NCBI RefSeq assembly: GCF_028583425.1
Contig: NC_072800.1
Coordinates: 10,925,001 to 10,989,000, forward strand
Source of the DNA: Eublepharis macularius
Lineage: Eukaryota > Chordata > Lepidosauria > Squamata > Eublepharidae
Length of the DNA stretch: 64,000 nucleotides
Reading direction: 5' to 3'
The notes below the pieces were generated by a model that did not search any database, was not told the DNA's origin, and worked only from the letters and a program-made list of their open reading frames with translations. Below, in pieces: positions 31,447 to 42,441 of this stretch. Numbering within the stretch: position 1 is the first letter of the stretch; every line of letters starts with the position of its first letter. The position numbers and the translations under genes were made by a program.

Positions 31447-31905
31447 TATGAATACATGAAGTTGCCTTAGACTGTGTCAGACTGCTGGCCTATCAGAGCC
31501 ACTACTGTCTCCTCTGAGCTCTGTGGCTCCCTAGGACCTCCGGAGGAAGTCTTTCACATCATTTCTTTCCTGATCCATATGAGTGAGAGATGCTGAGGAT
31601 TGGACCTGGAACTTCCTGCATGCAACAGCAGGTGTTCTACTGCTGACTGAGAGCGGAACTACAAGTGACAAAAGGCACAGGTTTTACACTTGTCAGCTTC
31701 CCTCAAGTTTTGATGGGAAATGTAGGCATCCTGGTCTTGCCGCTTGGCTCTCTGACTGCTGTCCAGTGGACTTTTCAACTGTCACTTGTCCAACATTCCG
31801 CCAAGCTGCCTACATTTCCCATCAAAACTTGAGGGAAGCTGATAAGTGTCCAACCTGTGCCTTTTGTCACTTGTGGTTCTGCTCTGAGCCACAGCCCTTC
31901 CCCTC
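31447..31905 (-). repeat. tRNA-derived SINE (GCCGTGGCTCAGTGG type), interrupted
   Basis: Minus-strand copy with ATACATGAAGTTGCCTTAGA at its 3' side. The 5' tRNA-like part (GGGCTGTGGCTCA on the minus strand) is at about 31888-31905. It is split by the foldback at 31651-31884. Removing the element and one TGA restores a continuous SINE. Confidence 0.85.
31651..31884. mobile_element. Harbinger-like foldback with TGA target duplication
   Basis: Begins GAGCGGAACTACAAGTGACA and ends TGTCACTTGTGGTTCTGCTC, flanked by TGA (31648-31650, 31885-31887). Central arms carry CTCAAGTTTTGATGGGAAAT and its complement. The loop region (31750-31800) is less symmetric than in sister copies. Confidence 0.9.
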
Positions 31906-32231
31906 AGTGGAGAACCAATCATGGATCTTGGTGTCAAATGAGAAAATACTCTGAGCTGGGAGGATATCTGAAAATGTTCACGCAGAAAACACTATAATTA
32001 ATGGGATGTTTCTTTTGATAGTAGATACTGTACTTTGGAACCACTGACTCAGCACCAGCTTGTAGCATGATGGATGGTTTAAAAATGACAGCGAGTTGCA
32101 CAAAAATCAATGCTGACGTATACAACTTAAAACATAAGCCTGTGGTAAAAGGTGATAGAGATGTAAGAAAATAGAGCAAAGGGGCAAGAAAAGGAGAATT
32201 GAAGATTGTTACCGGCATTGTCCGGGACACC

Positions 32232-32415
32232 ATTATAGTAAAGAGTCCAGTAGCACCTTTAAGACTAACTAACTTTATTGTAGCATAAGCATCTGATGAA
32301 GAGAGCTGTGGTTTCTCAAAAGCTTATGCTACAATAAAGTTGGTTAGTCTTAAAGGTGCTACTGGTTTCTTTACTATTTTGCAACTACAGACTAATATGG
32401 CTAACTCCTCTGGAT
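32232..32415. repeat. Foldback repeat (AGTCCAGTAGCACCTTTAAG family)
   Basis: AGTAGCACCTTTAAGACTAA mirrors TTAGTCTTAAAGGTGCTACT, and TTTATTGTAGCATAAGC mirrors GCTTATGCTACAATAAA. The trailing CTACAGACTAATATGGCTAA is shared with 62830-62865. Confidence 0.85.
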
Positions 32416-32463
32416 CATGGAACAACATTATAACTGTGTGCATAATTGATGAAAACTGTGCCC

Positions 32464-32620
32464 CAGGAGGGGGCCGTGGCTGAGCGGTATCTGCTTGGAT
32501 CAGGGAGCGAGTGATTGGAGAACTTCTCCTGAGACCCTGGAGAGCTGCCACCAGCCAGAGTACATAATATTAACCTTGACAGACCAGAGGAGTGACTCAG
32601 CAGAACATTTCATGTAGTCC
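32464..32620 (+). repeat. tRNA-derived SINE (GCCGTGGCTCAG type)
   Basis: GGGGCCGTGGCTGAGCGGTA gives an A-box-like start, then CTGAGACCCTGGAGAGCTGC and an end resembling TTTCATGTAG. Same family as the minus-strand copy at 31447. Confidence 0.75.
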
Positions 32621-32813
32621 ATTGATTAGTATGGAGCCACACCTGAACCAAAGGTTGTTGCAACTCATTCAGATTAGATGAGTGAGCAAAAAGAGGGAAA
32701 AAATCCTAACTTGAAATATATATTGATGAGGCTTGAACTGGCAGTTACTGAGCTGTAAAAAGATCTTGGGGTTGCAGTGGACAGTTCGATGAAAATGTTG
32801 ACAGTTTCTCTGT

Positions 32814-33400
32814 GTGTGTATCATGTGCTGTCAAGTCGCCTCCGATGTATGGTGATCCTAGGAAGAAAAGACGTCCAAAATGTCCTATCATTAACAGACT
32901 TGCTCAGATCCTGCAAACTGGAGGACGTGCTTTCTTTTATTGAGTCAAGCCCTCTCATTTTGGGTCTTCCTCTTTTCCTGCTGCCTTCCACTTCTCCTAG
33001 CATTATTGACTTTTCCAGAGAATCTTGTCTTCTCATGATGTGACCAAAGTACGATAGCCTCAGTGTTGCCATTTTAGCTTTTAGGGAGGATTCAGGCTTG
33101 ATTTGACCTCGTACCCACTTATTTGTCTTTTTGGTTGTCCATAGTATCTACAAAAATCTCCTCCAGCACCACATTTCAAATGAATCAATTTTCTTCCAGT
33201 TAGCTTTCTTCACTGTCCAACTTTCATATCCATACATAGTAATGGGGAATACCACAGTTTGGATTATCTTGATCTTGGTTGCCAGACAGACATCTTTATC
33301 TTTAAGGATCTTCTCTAGCTCCCTCACAGCTGCTCTTCCAGGTCTCAATCTTCTTCTGATTTCTTGACAGTGTATGGCAGCGGTGAAAAAGGGAAACTTC
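32814..33400 (-). pseudogene. RTE-BovB LINE, 3' end of ORF and 3' UTR
   Basis: Minus strand. The upstream frame (33399 to about 33150) reads GRAAVRELEKILKDKDVCLA, then TKIKIIQTVVFPITMYGYES and KIDSFEMWCWRRFL. The downstream frame (33072 to 32900) has LSYFGHIMRRQDSLEKSIML and KRGRPKMR. These are the C-terminal hallmarks of BovB (K..V.FP..MYG.ESW, FG H.MRR.DSLEK, GRP/Q-R-MRW). A frame change separates the two parts and stops are present. The 3' UTR ends near 32814 in CACACA-type sequence. BovB supplies reverse transcriptase in trans to Sauria SINEs. Confidence 0.9.
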
Positions 33401-33811
33401 ATGTTGGGAGTATTAGGAAAGGGATAGAAAATAAAACTGCCAATCTTGTAATGCTGAGAGTCATTTAATTAAAATATGGGTGTCATCAGGAAGATATTAT
33501 TATTTTTTTAAGGACTCAGTTCATCAAAACAGTCAACCCTGAAGAAGAAATACATTTGCTCGAGGGGGGACTAGAAACCCAAGAAGTGCTGAGATAAGCA
33601 CAGCACTTTAATGCATATTTTCTACATAGTTGTACAAGATAAAAGCTTGCAGGGGTGCCAAATTAGCAGCATACCTTAAAGTCTTGGCTCTTCCTTTCTT
33701 GTGAATTGGGCAAAGGATTTCAGGGCCTGTCAGGTTATCTAGAATAACAAAACTATTGAAAGTCTATAGGAAATTTTATACTACAGTGAAGAGAGCTTGA
33801 GGGGGAAATCA
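33401..33811. other. Intergenic, no recognised feature
   Basis: About 410 bases with no signal. Confidence 0.5.
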
Positions 33812-34054
33812 GGGTCATTTCCACATGTCTTACCTGCCTGTGGCACATCGCACGAAAGACCCGGAAGACAGCGTCTTCTTGCGTGAAATCACGCCAGGAA
33901 GACACTGTTATCCAGGAGTTTTGCACGAATTGCACAATCACGTAAAACTCCCGGATAACAGCGTCTTCCTGGCGCGATTTTGCTTGAGAAGACACTGTCT
34001 TCTGGGTCTTTTGCACCATGTTCTACAGGCAGGTAAGACATGTGGAAATGGCCC
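33812..34054. mobile_element. Foldback element, GGGTCATTTCCACATG termini
   Basis: GGGTCATTTCCACATGTCTT mirrors AAGACATGTGGAAATGGCCC. The interior holds several CGCGATTT/AAATCACGCC and AGACAGCGTCTTC/GAAGACACTGT blocks, so it has more than one nested inverted repeat. Confidence 0.8.
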
Positions 34055-34332
34055 GGGGGGAGGCCCCTTATGAGATTATATGAGGCCCTAGAAAGAGTGA
34101 TTAGGAAGTTAAAAAACGTACAAAATAGTTAAAGCAGTAATCTTTCATAAGGCCTTGTATGAGTTGGTGTAAGAAAGCGCCAGCAGCTGAGTTACACAGC
34201 CCTTCTTCATCAGCCTGGTTCATCTACTTGATCAAGAGATCTTACAGCTGGGATCTCTAATGTTCTGGGACAAACATAAAGAGTTGCCTGTCTGAAAAAA
34301 GAGGCATTTGTTTGATCAGAGAGCTAAACCAT

Positions 34333-34360
34333 GAAGGAAGGAAGGAAGGAAGGAAGGAAG
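34333..34360. repeat. (GAAG)n microsatellite
   Basis: Seven uninterrupted GAAG units. Confidence 0.95.
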
Positions 34361-34994
34361 ACATTCCCCTCTTTTCTCCCTTTTCTAATATATTGTGAAG
34401 CTGGTCTTCATGTTGGGTAAGCCTTCGTCAGTATTAGGTGAAGGTGCAAGGACCTCGGCCTTAGAGACTGCTGTGGAAATTTCCTCTCTCCCAGGCAGAC
34501 ACTTGAGACACTTGGTGGTCCCAAAGATGGTGCATCCCCCATCCCTCCCTGGACCTACAAGGTGGTGGTAGTGGTACATGCCTAGAAGGGGGTATCAGCT
34601 GACAGCAGGGGAGCCCCTGAAGTTTGTTGGTGAGCTCTTCACTGCTCCACCACGAGCAGTCACTTGGTTGGAGAACTAGCCCCGATGCCACACAAGCAAG
34701 TATGCTGCAGTCATGAATTCAAGACCTTGCTGTTCTAGAGCTTGTCTGAAACGAAGTTTGCCAGCTTTGGACTGGGAAATTACTGGAGATTTGGAGGCAG
34801 GTGGTATTTGGGGGCAGGTGGATACAGGTGATATTCTCTTTGTTCCTGCTCATCAGAGGAAGAGGAATGCAACAGGAAGAGAAGGTTATGGAGGTGAACC
34901 ACTGGCTGCATTCATGGTGCCGGCAAGATCGATTTGGATTCTGGTACCATGCACTATGTTTTCCTGGAGATGGCCTGCTGAGACCCTCCATAGG
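34361..34994. other. Intergenic, mostly unrecognised
   Basis: 34750-34850 resembles a decayed TAGGGTTGCC element (TTTGCCAGCTTTGG, GGAAATTACTGGAGATTTGG). The rest is unassigned. Confidence 0.4.
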
Positions 34995-35220
34995 TAAGGT
35001 TGCCAATTCTGGGTTGGAAAATTCCTGGATGTTTGGGTGGATGTTTGGTGGACACTGGGGATGGCAGAGTTTGGGGAAAAGAGGAAGTTCAGTACAGATG
35101 TGATGTCATAGAGTCTGTCTCCTAAAGCTGCTGTTTCCTGCAGGGTAATTCATCCCTCTACTCTGACGGTCAGTTGTAATTTTGGAGAACTCTGGGCCTC
35201 ATCTGGAGATTGGCAACCCA
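34995..35220 (+). mobile_element. TAGGGTTGCC hAT element
   Basis: TAAGGTTGCCAATTCTGGG to GATTGGCAACCCA with the family body (GGAAAATTCCTGGATGTTTG). The flanking duplication is not clear. Confidence 0.8.
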
Positions 35221-35398
35221 GGAGTTCAAAAACCTCTGCTAAGTCATGGAGAACATCTTGTCCTTCTTCCCCCTGTCAAAATGAGTGTCATCAATTGAGA
35301 TACTAATTCACAATATAATCTAGAATGAACCAATTTCACCCAAAACAATGGGTGCCATTTCAGTGGGAGTATTTAGGATTTTTGGGGAGTAATTAGGA

Positions 35399-35852
35399 TT
35401 TTTCAACGTTTTCATAAGCAAGAAATATCACAAACAAGTTTGAATTCAGATCCATTCAAAATGACATTCTTCTACTCCTCTTTCTAACCTAAATGCAACA
35501 GAAACATCAATAGTTAAAGAATATGTGCAAATTAAAAAAGGTGGAAGGAAGTAAATAGGGCCTGGCTTATTTTTTCAAAGTTGTTTTCCTTTTACTAACC
35601 TTGTTAAAAACAGATAAAATGTTCTTTAGTGTATTGTAATAAGTGCTCTTTGAAATGCAATATGTGGTATTTTTATTTTATATGGCAAATGATTATTGTA
35701 TTAATAGGTTTGCAAATTAAATATATTCATAATAAAAAATTGTTAAGGAAAATGTTATGTTGTACTTCTTTGTCCCAGCGGCCTTTAACAACAGCAACAT
35801 TCAATTTATATACCGCCCTTCAGGACAACTTAATGCCAATCATTGCAGTTTA
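35399..35852. repeat. Dispersed ~450-bp repeat, copy B, with inverted 5' segment
   Basis: Partner of 3484-3962. From 35448 to 35852 the two run in parallel. 35399-35447 is the reverse complement of 3484-3531, matching at about 44 of 48 bases. It ends in the same minus-strand SINE, here full length. Confidence 0.85.
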
Positions 35853-36024
35853 CAACGTGTATGATCCTTACAACCATCACCCTGTGAGGTGGGTGGGACT
35901 GAGAGAGCTTTGAGAGAGCTGTGACTGACCCAAGGTCACCCAGCTGGCTTCAAGCGGAGGAGTGGGGAATCAAACCTGGCTCTCCAGATTGGAGTCCTGC
36001 TGCTCTTAATCACTACACTAAATA
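35785..36024 (-). repeat. Sauria tRNA-derived SINE
   Basis: Minus strand. A-box region (TAGTGATTAAGAGCAGCAGG) near 36010-35995, CAGCTGGGTGACC at about 35938-35950, and a 3' simple-repeat tail at 35785-35800. Confidence 0.9.
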
Positions 36025-36757
36025 TGATCAACAGCTTGTATGAGCAATGCAAGAGGGTTTGGATTTCAGAAATCGGAAAACAGGCAGAATTCCGAAGACA
36101 GCTGAAAACCAAGCACAAGCATACTTAAACATGAGCCATTTTCTTGCAATACAGCCCCGTGATTATTTTTCCTATCGTAAAAATTATAGCAATGTCATCA
36201 ACACAGGACTCTTCTCCCCTTACCTTTTTGTATAACACAAAAGATTTATGCCATTAGCTCTCAGGCCACAATTCAAAGCAATAGTATTGAGTTGCCTACC
36301 ATTAAGGATATTTCTGAAGGGAATCATCACATTTGGTCTGAAACATGCAGCCTTCCCTCCTCCTTCAGTGACCCCCACCCTCCCCAAAGACCTGAACCTG
36401 ATAGGTAATAGTAACTGGAGATGAAGTCTCCATCTACAGCCCTCTGTGCAATGGAAGTGAGCCCTTCCTGAGTCCCAAATATTGCAATCCAGCAACACCT
36501 GGAGCCTGTTTTCTCAAGCCTGTGCGAACTGCCAAGGAAGTAGATCCAACTTGCTCGGAAATTAATGGCTTTGGAGCTTCCTGCTTGCGTTAAAAGCTAA
36601 AGTCCGCAAGTCGGCACTCTTGCGTATTGAGCAAGAAGCAGCGCTGGAATGGGAACAGAGAAACTCACACAAACCTCAATTTACAGGGAGAAAAAAGAGA
36701 AAGAACAATCCCACTCCTTTCCCCCGATCGTATACACCCAGACTGAGGAGCAGTTTG
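36025..36757. other. Intergenic, no recognised feature
   Basis: No assignable signal. Open frames run into the neighbouring foldback and are not supported. Confidence 0.45.
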
Positions 36758-36765
36758 GTGTTTAT

Positions 36766-37082
36766 CGGGGCTTTTTTCCAGCTGGAACGCGGTGGAACGG
36801 AGTTCCGGCAACTCTTGAAAATGGTCACGTGGCTGGTGGCCCCGCCCCCTGATCTCCAGACAGAGGGGAGTTGCGATTGCCCTCCGCGCCGCATGGCGCG
36901 GAGGGCAATCGCAACTCCCCTCTGTCTGGAGATCAGGGGGCGGGGCCACTGGCCATGTGACCATTTTCACCGAGGGCAATTTAAACTTTAAAAAACTCCC
37001 CCCCCTTGTTCCAGCTGACCGAAAGTGACGTCATTGTGCGGTCGTGAGTTCCACCACCTCTTTCCCCAGAAAAAAAGCCCTG
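36766..37082. mobile_element. Foldback hAT element with extra non-palindromic segment
   Basis: Ends CGGGGCTTTTTTCCAGC and CAGAAAAAAAGCCCTG with duplication GTGTTTAT (36758-36765, 37083-37090). Arms meet at CCGCGCCGCATGGCGCGG. On the right it carries an additional block, ACTTTAAAAAACTCCCCCCC then AAAGTGACGTCATTGTGCGG, also seen at 37701 and 50229. Confidence 0.95.
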
Positions 37083-37090
37083 GTGTTTAT

Positions 37091-37692
37091 CATTTACCAC
37101 GTTCCTTGGGGGTGGGGGAAGCTATTGTTAGGCTGCCTTAATCCCTCTCTCTGTCTTGCCTCCCCGTACCCTCCCTTCCATCTTGACTAATAAGAACTGT
37201 GCATCCAGGAAAACAGGGTGGCACAATTCCAAATATTTATCATCTTTAGTGCCCCGTGAAATTCAAGTCAGATATTTTTAGCTGTTTTATCTTTTTTGGA
37301 CTTTGTTTTAGTTTGCTTAACACTCCTCAATCCATCTCACTTTAGGCACCTCTTCCAAACAATCCGACATAGCTTCATGTCATCTTGTTCAACATTACAA
37401 GCATCTTTTACAAATCTCACATTCTTCTCCAGGCATTATTTCTTAGTTTGAGATCCTTCTCCTTGAGCCTTTTAAGCCCCCTTTGTGGCTGTTATTATAA
37501 CGCACATGAAGGCAGAACTACAAAGCGCCATTGATGTAGTAAATTGTGTAGTACAACCTGCAGGTGCGTGAGCACATAATCGGCTTGTAAGAAGCAGCCA
37601 CTGTGTGTTCACTTTAGAAAGAAAACCAGAGTCCATTAACTAAAGGTGTAGTTTGAATCACTCGTTCAGCTGTACATGCATTGCATGTAATA
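37091..37692. other. Intergenic, no recognised feature
   Basis: Between two foldback hAT elements. Nothing assignable. Confidence 0.5.
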
Positions 37693-37700
37693 GAATTGCT

Positions 37701-38032
37701 CAGGACTTTTTTCTGGGAAAAGAGGTGGTGGAACTCAGTGGTGGAACTCAGGACCGCACAATAATATCACTTCGGGTCAGCTGGAACAAGGGGGGAGTTT
37801 TTTAAAGTTTAAATCGCCCTCGGCAAAAATGGTCACACATGGCCAGTGGCCCCGCCCCCTGATCTCCAGACAGAGGGGAGGTTAGATTGCTGTTCACGCT
37901 GCTGAGCGGCACGGAGGGCAATCTCAACTCCCCTCTGTCTGGAGATCAGGGGGCGGGGCCACCAGCCATGTGACCATTTTCAAGAGTTGCCGGAACTCCG
38001 TTCCACCGTGTTCCAGCTGAAAAAAAGTCCTG
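37701..38032. mobile_element. Foldback hAT element with extra segment
   Basis: Termini CAGGACTTTTTTCTGGG and GAAAAAAAGTCCTG: the mutation in the terminal repeat is matched on both sides. Duplication GAATTGCT/GAATTACT. Contains the CACAATAATATCACTTCGG block, the relative of the TGACGTCA block at 37025. Confidence 0.9.
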
Positions 38033-38192
38033 GAATTACTCAACTCACTAAATCCTTTTCTGTTGTTACAACCAACATATGTTACTTTCTGGGTCCAGTC
38101 CGCTGCCAGGCAGGTCCAAGCCTGACCCTGGCAAGTGGTGTTGCCAATCTCCAGGTGGGCGCTGGGATTCTCCCAGAATTAGAACTCATCTC

Positions 38193-38534
38193 CGTACTAC
38201 AGGACGCTCAGGACAGGCAAAAGGAAATACTTCTTTGCACCATGAATGTGGGATTCGCTTCCAGAGGATGTAGTGATGGCCGCAGGCGTAGATGGCTTTA
38301 AAGGGGAATATTAGACAGATTTGTGGAGGAGAGGTCTACCAGCTGTGGTGACTGAGGGGAACCTCCACATTCAGAGGCAGAAAACCTCTGACTACCATTG
38401 CCGGGAGGAAACTTCAAAGGAAGGCCTCGGCCTCTATGCCCAGTCGTTGGACCTCCAGAGTGTTGGCCAGCCACTGTGAGAGTCAGGATGCTGGACGAGA
38501 TGGACCAGGGGTCTGCTCCAGCAGGGCTCTTCTT
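38193..38534 (+). repeat. CR1/L2-like LINE 3' end nested in hAT element
   Basis: Carries CAGGCAAAAGGAAATACTTC, CAGAGGATGTAGTGATGGCC, TAGATGGCTTTAAAGGGG and the terminal CAGCAGGGCTCTTCTTA. I know that 3' UTR from reptilian LINEs of the CR1/L2 group. Confidence 0.7.
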
Positions 38535-38565
38535 AGAGATCAGTTCCCCTGGAAGTGGACTCTAT

Positions 38566-38726
38566 GAGCCAAGCTACCAGTGAGGAATGACACTTGAAGG
38601 GCAAGTGAACAGACTCACGTGTATTCCTACCTACGTGACCAAGTGGAGTGCAAGTGAACAGGGAGGAATACACGTGAGTCTCTTCACTTGCCCTTCAAGT
38701 GTCATTCCTTACTGGTAGCTTGGCTC
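38566..38726. mobile_element. GAGCCAAGC foldback with TAT duplication
   Basis: GAGCCAAGCTACCAGTGAGG mirrors CCTTACTGGTAGCTTGGCTC exactly. TAT lies on both sides (38563-38565, 38727-38729). The core ACTTGAAGGGCAAGTGAACA is mirrored inside. Confidence 0.9.
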
Positions 38727-38832
38727 TATAAAATCATCTCCCTCCTGTCTATAAAATCTCCTCCACAAACTCTGTCCTCCCCAGGCACCATCCCCAAATC
38801 TCCAGGAACTTGCGAAGCAGGAGTTGGCAACC

Positions 38833-40906
38833 GTACCTGGTGACAATGCACCCAGTCAGCAGTGTGTGCCCAGGAGGTGATGCCACATTCTGTGCTGCTG
38901 ATGCCTCGGAGCCAACTGAGCTCCGAAGGTGCCCGAGCTACCTCCTCATGGTGCCGTTCCCAGCAGCACGATGTCTCTCTGGAAGACAGTCTGCCTCTAT
39001 CAGCAATAGATTGAAACCACTGAATGGCATTTCAGGGGCCGTGGGGGGCTTTGAATGGGTGCTGCAACGCCCTGAATATGACCCCCACACGTGCCTGCAA
39101 AATTACAGGAAGAAATCTGCTTTATTGAAAGTACTCTGTCCGCTTTCAGAATGTTTCACCTTTTGGCTTCCATAGGTTTGTTGTACAATTCTAATAAAGT
39201 AGCACAAACCATTTATGAACGCCGTCATTATGTTGAAATTAAAGGCAAGGAGGATCTTCCCCCAGACTGGCAGAACATCGAAATACTTTATCCTGCGCTT
39301 GCTTCACATAATAACAAAGTTCTGATTCATCTTCACTCTTTCAAAACCTGAGCTATCCCCAAACTATGATTACTCTGTTATTTTTGCCAAGGATCATGAA
39401 CAGTCTGCAGATAAAAGGCTTTAACTCTTTAATACACGGAGTAGTGGCTTGCATTTCAAAGAGAAATGTTGTTTAGGGGTGCAACTTTTATTCTGAGGTC
39501 AAAGGGAGTTCAAATACAGGAACTGAGTGTATTTTTATATGATGTCCAGTGGCTAGTCTGTTGGGTAAACAACTGGCCCGCTCATATCCCAATATTTGTT
39601 ATGATAAATCCTCCTGGAGAAATACAGAGCCTCCCCCACTGACTGAATAGGAGAGTTTTCTCAGCTACATTTATTAAGGTCTTTTAAGAGATCTGAAAAT
39701 AATGAATCAGTGGGTAAGTTTGTGGAAAAATTGATTTTTGAATAAATAGATTTCAGGATACTATTCAAACATTCGCCTTGTTTGTTTTATTATAAATCAC
39801 TGTAATTATGATGGATTTAATATTGCGGAATTCATGTTTAAAAGAAAATATGGTAATTATTCTATCAGATATGTATTTTCTTGTTCTTATATTTATTTTC
39901 TTTTCCTTGTATTTCAGAGTCAGGGAGGTCATTGAATTTTAGTATAGTGAATAAAAAAGCTTAAAAATAAATTGCTTTACTGGATTGTGGGCCGACAAAT
40001 GTTCCTTTGAAATAATAATGGCTTTAAAAAAAAAGGAAATATGTACAGCACCCATTTCCATATACCATTCTTCAGTCAGCTTGGGATACAGGGGTGGAAA
40101 CCTGTTTAGTGAGTAGACAAGATATCCCTATCTCAACCAGGGTGCAAAACTTTAACTGCAAAATAAATTCCCTTCCCAATTAAAAAATGGGTTGAAGGGC
40201 CAGAACAGAATTTTTGACTGCAAGCTGTAGAGCTGCCTTACCAGTTGCTTTCCTTCTTGTGTCAAACTTTAATAAGTTAAAAAAAATTAAACGTGGTGTT
40301 TCCTTTCAGTTTGTATCCCAAACTCACCAATATTTCTGTATTTCAAAGTGAAACAATTCTGTATTCCAGATTCGCAAAATTTATTTTAAAAAATGGTTTA
40401 CCCCACAACCCCTTCTAGCAACTGTGGCAATATTTGCTTGTCAAATTTTAAAGTATTCTCTGCAGGAATTCATACCATCCACACCCGCACAAACAAAGAA
40501 TAAAGCTCTTAAATATTTAACTAGTTGATCAAAACACCAAAGATTAATCATTTACAAAAAATAATTAGTTGATAATCCTAGTAAAATAGGAAAGAATTAC
40601 CCTGGTGCATGGGAAATATTATTAAGCCCCTTTCTCACTAAAATAGCCATGCCAATTACTACTTGGGGGGCAAGATGGCACCCCATCTCTCTTTCTCTGT
40701 CTCAAGGGAAGCAGTCATCTTCTGCTCACATGTTTGGGGGCAATTAATAAGACGTGTTTGTTCTTTCTCTGCTGTCTGTGGCCTATAGCCCATCATTCCA
40801 GCTTAAGTGGCTCTTCCAAATTGCCTTAGGGTGGAGAAAAGCTTCAGAGGGGTAGGAGACAGGCCAGCATTCTGTGGAAAGGAGGGGAGAGTGAGGAGAA
40901 CAAATG
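38833..40906. other. Intergenic, no recognised feature
   Basis: About 2 kb, AT-rich from 39350 on. An open stretch at 39091-39351 (86 codons) has no recognisable domain and no flanking splice context that I trust. Confidence 0.45.
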
Positions 40907-40914
40907 ACAATATG

Positions 40915-41093
40915 CAGGGCTTTTTTTCTGGGGAAAGAGGTGGTGGAACTCAGTGGGTTGCCCTCGGAGAAAATGGTCACATGGCTGGTGGCCCGGCCCC
41001 CTGAGATCACGGGGCGGGGCCACCAGCCATGTGACCATTTTCAAGAGGTGCCAGAACTCTGTTCCACCGCGTTCCAGCTGAAAAAAAGCCCTG
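40915..41093. mobile_element. Foldback hAT element, short form
   Basis: CAGGGCTTTTTTTCTGGGG to GAAAAAAAGCCCTG with duplication ACAATATG/ACAATATT. The central part of the palindrome is deleted, leaving GGCCCGGCCCCCTGAGATCA against ACGGGGCGGGGCC. Confidence 0.95.
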
Positions 41094-41306
41094 ACAATAT
41101 TACCCTGGAGGATGAGAATACAAACATTGAGGCATCCCCACTCCACTGCAACCTCCCGCTGTGTCCCCATCTCAGTGGCCATCAAAGTTTGGTCTCGGAC
41201 TGATTTAACCCAAATAATTTTTTTTCATCCCAAAATGTATATAATACATATTCATTCCCTGCCCCACCCCCATTTTTCATACCTCTGGAGAAGACCCCAC
41301 TAGGTT

Positions 41307-41450
41307 TGTTTGTTTGTTTGTTTATGTCATTTATAGTCTGCCTTTCTCACTGAGACTCAAGGCGGATTACATAGTGTGAGATCAGTACAATCAGTGTCAA
41401 GGACATTTCCATACACAATGTCATAGAATTTTACAAAGGAATAGCATTAG
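41307..41450. repeat. Interspersed repeat (ATGTCATTTATAGTC family)
   Basis: A (GTTT)n run leads into ATGTCATTTATAGTCTGCCT, CACTGAGACTCAAGG and ATTACATAGTGTGAG. Also at 43255 and 46180. Family not assigned. Confidence 0.7.
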
Positions 41451-42225
41451 CAAGGATTCAATACAGAGTTGAAGAATTGCTGAAACGAAACATAAGCAGT
41501 TCTAGGACTGACATTAAATAACATGAAGCACAGGTAGTATATAGGTTGTATAACACTAAGGAATCAACCTTGTTTGTAATATAAATCTGTAGAAAATATA
41601 ACAAGCCAGTGATCACTGAACTGCAGGGCCAGTATAGCAACTAAAATAGCATCAGATTTTGCCTCTAAGCATTGCTCACAGAAAATGCCCCCGAGCAACC
41701 ATGCCAACCCCACCCTTTGCAATCTTGGTAGGTCACTTGAGTTTTGAACTAGCTTTGCCTCAGACAAAATATCTTTCGATAGAGTCCGTTTCAGACATTC
41801 ACTGATGGCTGGACTACGCATACAACAGATGAGGTCATCAAATCTAGAGATGGTAGAATGGGCTGTACCTCAAGTCGCAAGTTTGGGAATTGCATTTCCC
41901 GTATAAAAAGGCAAAACTCCTTGCATGAAGAGAACTGGATGGGGTTAGACTCTTTCTTCCACACGTGCTAATCTTTAAACTATCAGGAGTTCTATGGGGA
42001 GGCATTCAAAAATGGCACTTCCCACTGGGCAGCTTGAAGTAGTAGAGCGCGCACTCTACCACCTCAGGATTTGGTTACTTACTTCAGCATTTAACAGTCA
42101 AGATACACTCAATTCACTAAGGCCTTAGACTCATATCTGCCAAGTCATAGTTTTCTCCACATATTTAATATTATTGTCCGCTTATTACAAGGAAAGAAAG
42201 ATGTTTTGGATGATGATCTCCAGAA
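41451..42225. other. Intergenic, no recognised feature
   Basis: No assignable signal. Confidence 0.5.
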
Positions 42226-42441
42226 AGGGTTGCCAACTCTGGGCTAGGAAATTCCTGGGCATTTGGAGGTGAAGCCTGGGGAAATGGTGTTTAGGAAGGG
42301 GAGGGGACTTAGTGAGGTATAATGCCCCAGAGTCCACAACCGAAAACAGCAATGTTCTCCAGGGGAATGGATCTCTGTCATCTGCAGATGAGTTGTAATT
42401 CCAGAAGATCTCCAGGCCCCAGCTGGTGATTGACAACCCTA
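42226..42441 (+). mobile_element. TAGGGTTGCC hAT element
   Basis: AAGGGTTGCCAACTCTGGG to TGACAACCCTA with octamers TCTCCAGA/CCTCCACA (6/8). The body has GGGGAATGGATCTCTGTC. Confidence 0.8.

Larger units (their letters stand above)
38138..38832 (-). mobile_element. TAGGGTTGCC hAT element carrying two nested insertions
   Basis: Element body on the minus strand in three pieces: 38138-38192 (TTGCCAATCTCCAGG…AACTCATCTC), 38535-38565 (GAGATCAGTTCCCCTGG…GGACTCTAT) and 38727-38832 (…CCAAATCTCCAGGAAC…GTTGGCAACC). It is split by a LINE 3' end and by a foldback element. Confidence 0.8.

Noticed and set aside
36620..36991. 123-codon plus-strand frame
   Set aside because: Most of it is the arm of a foldback hAT element; the same peptide appears at each copy.
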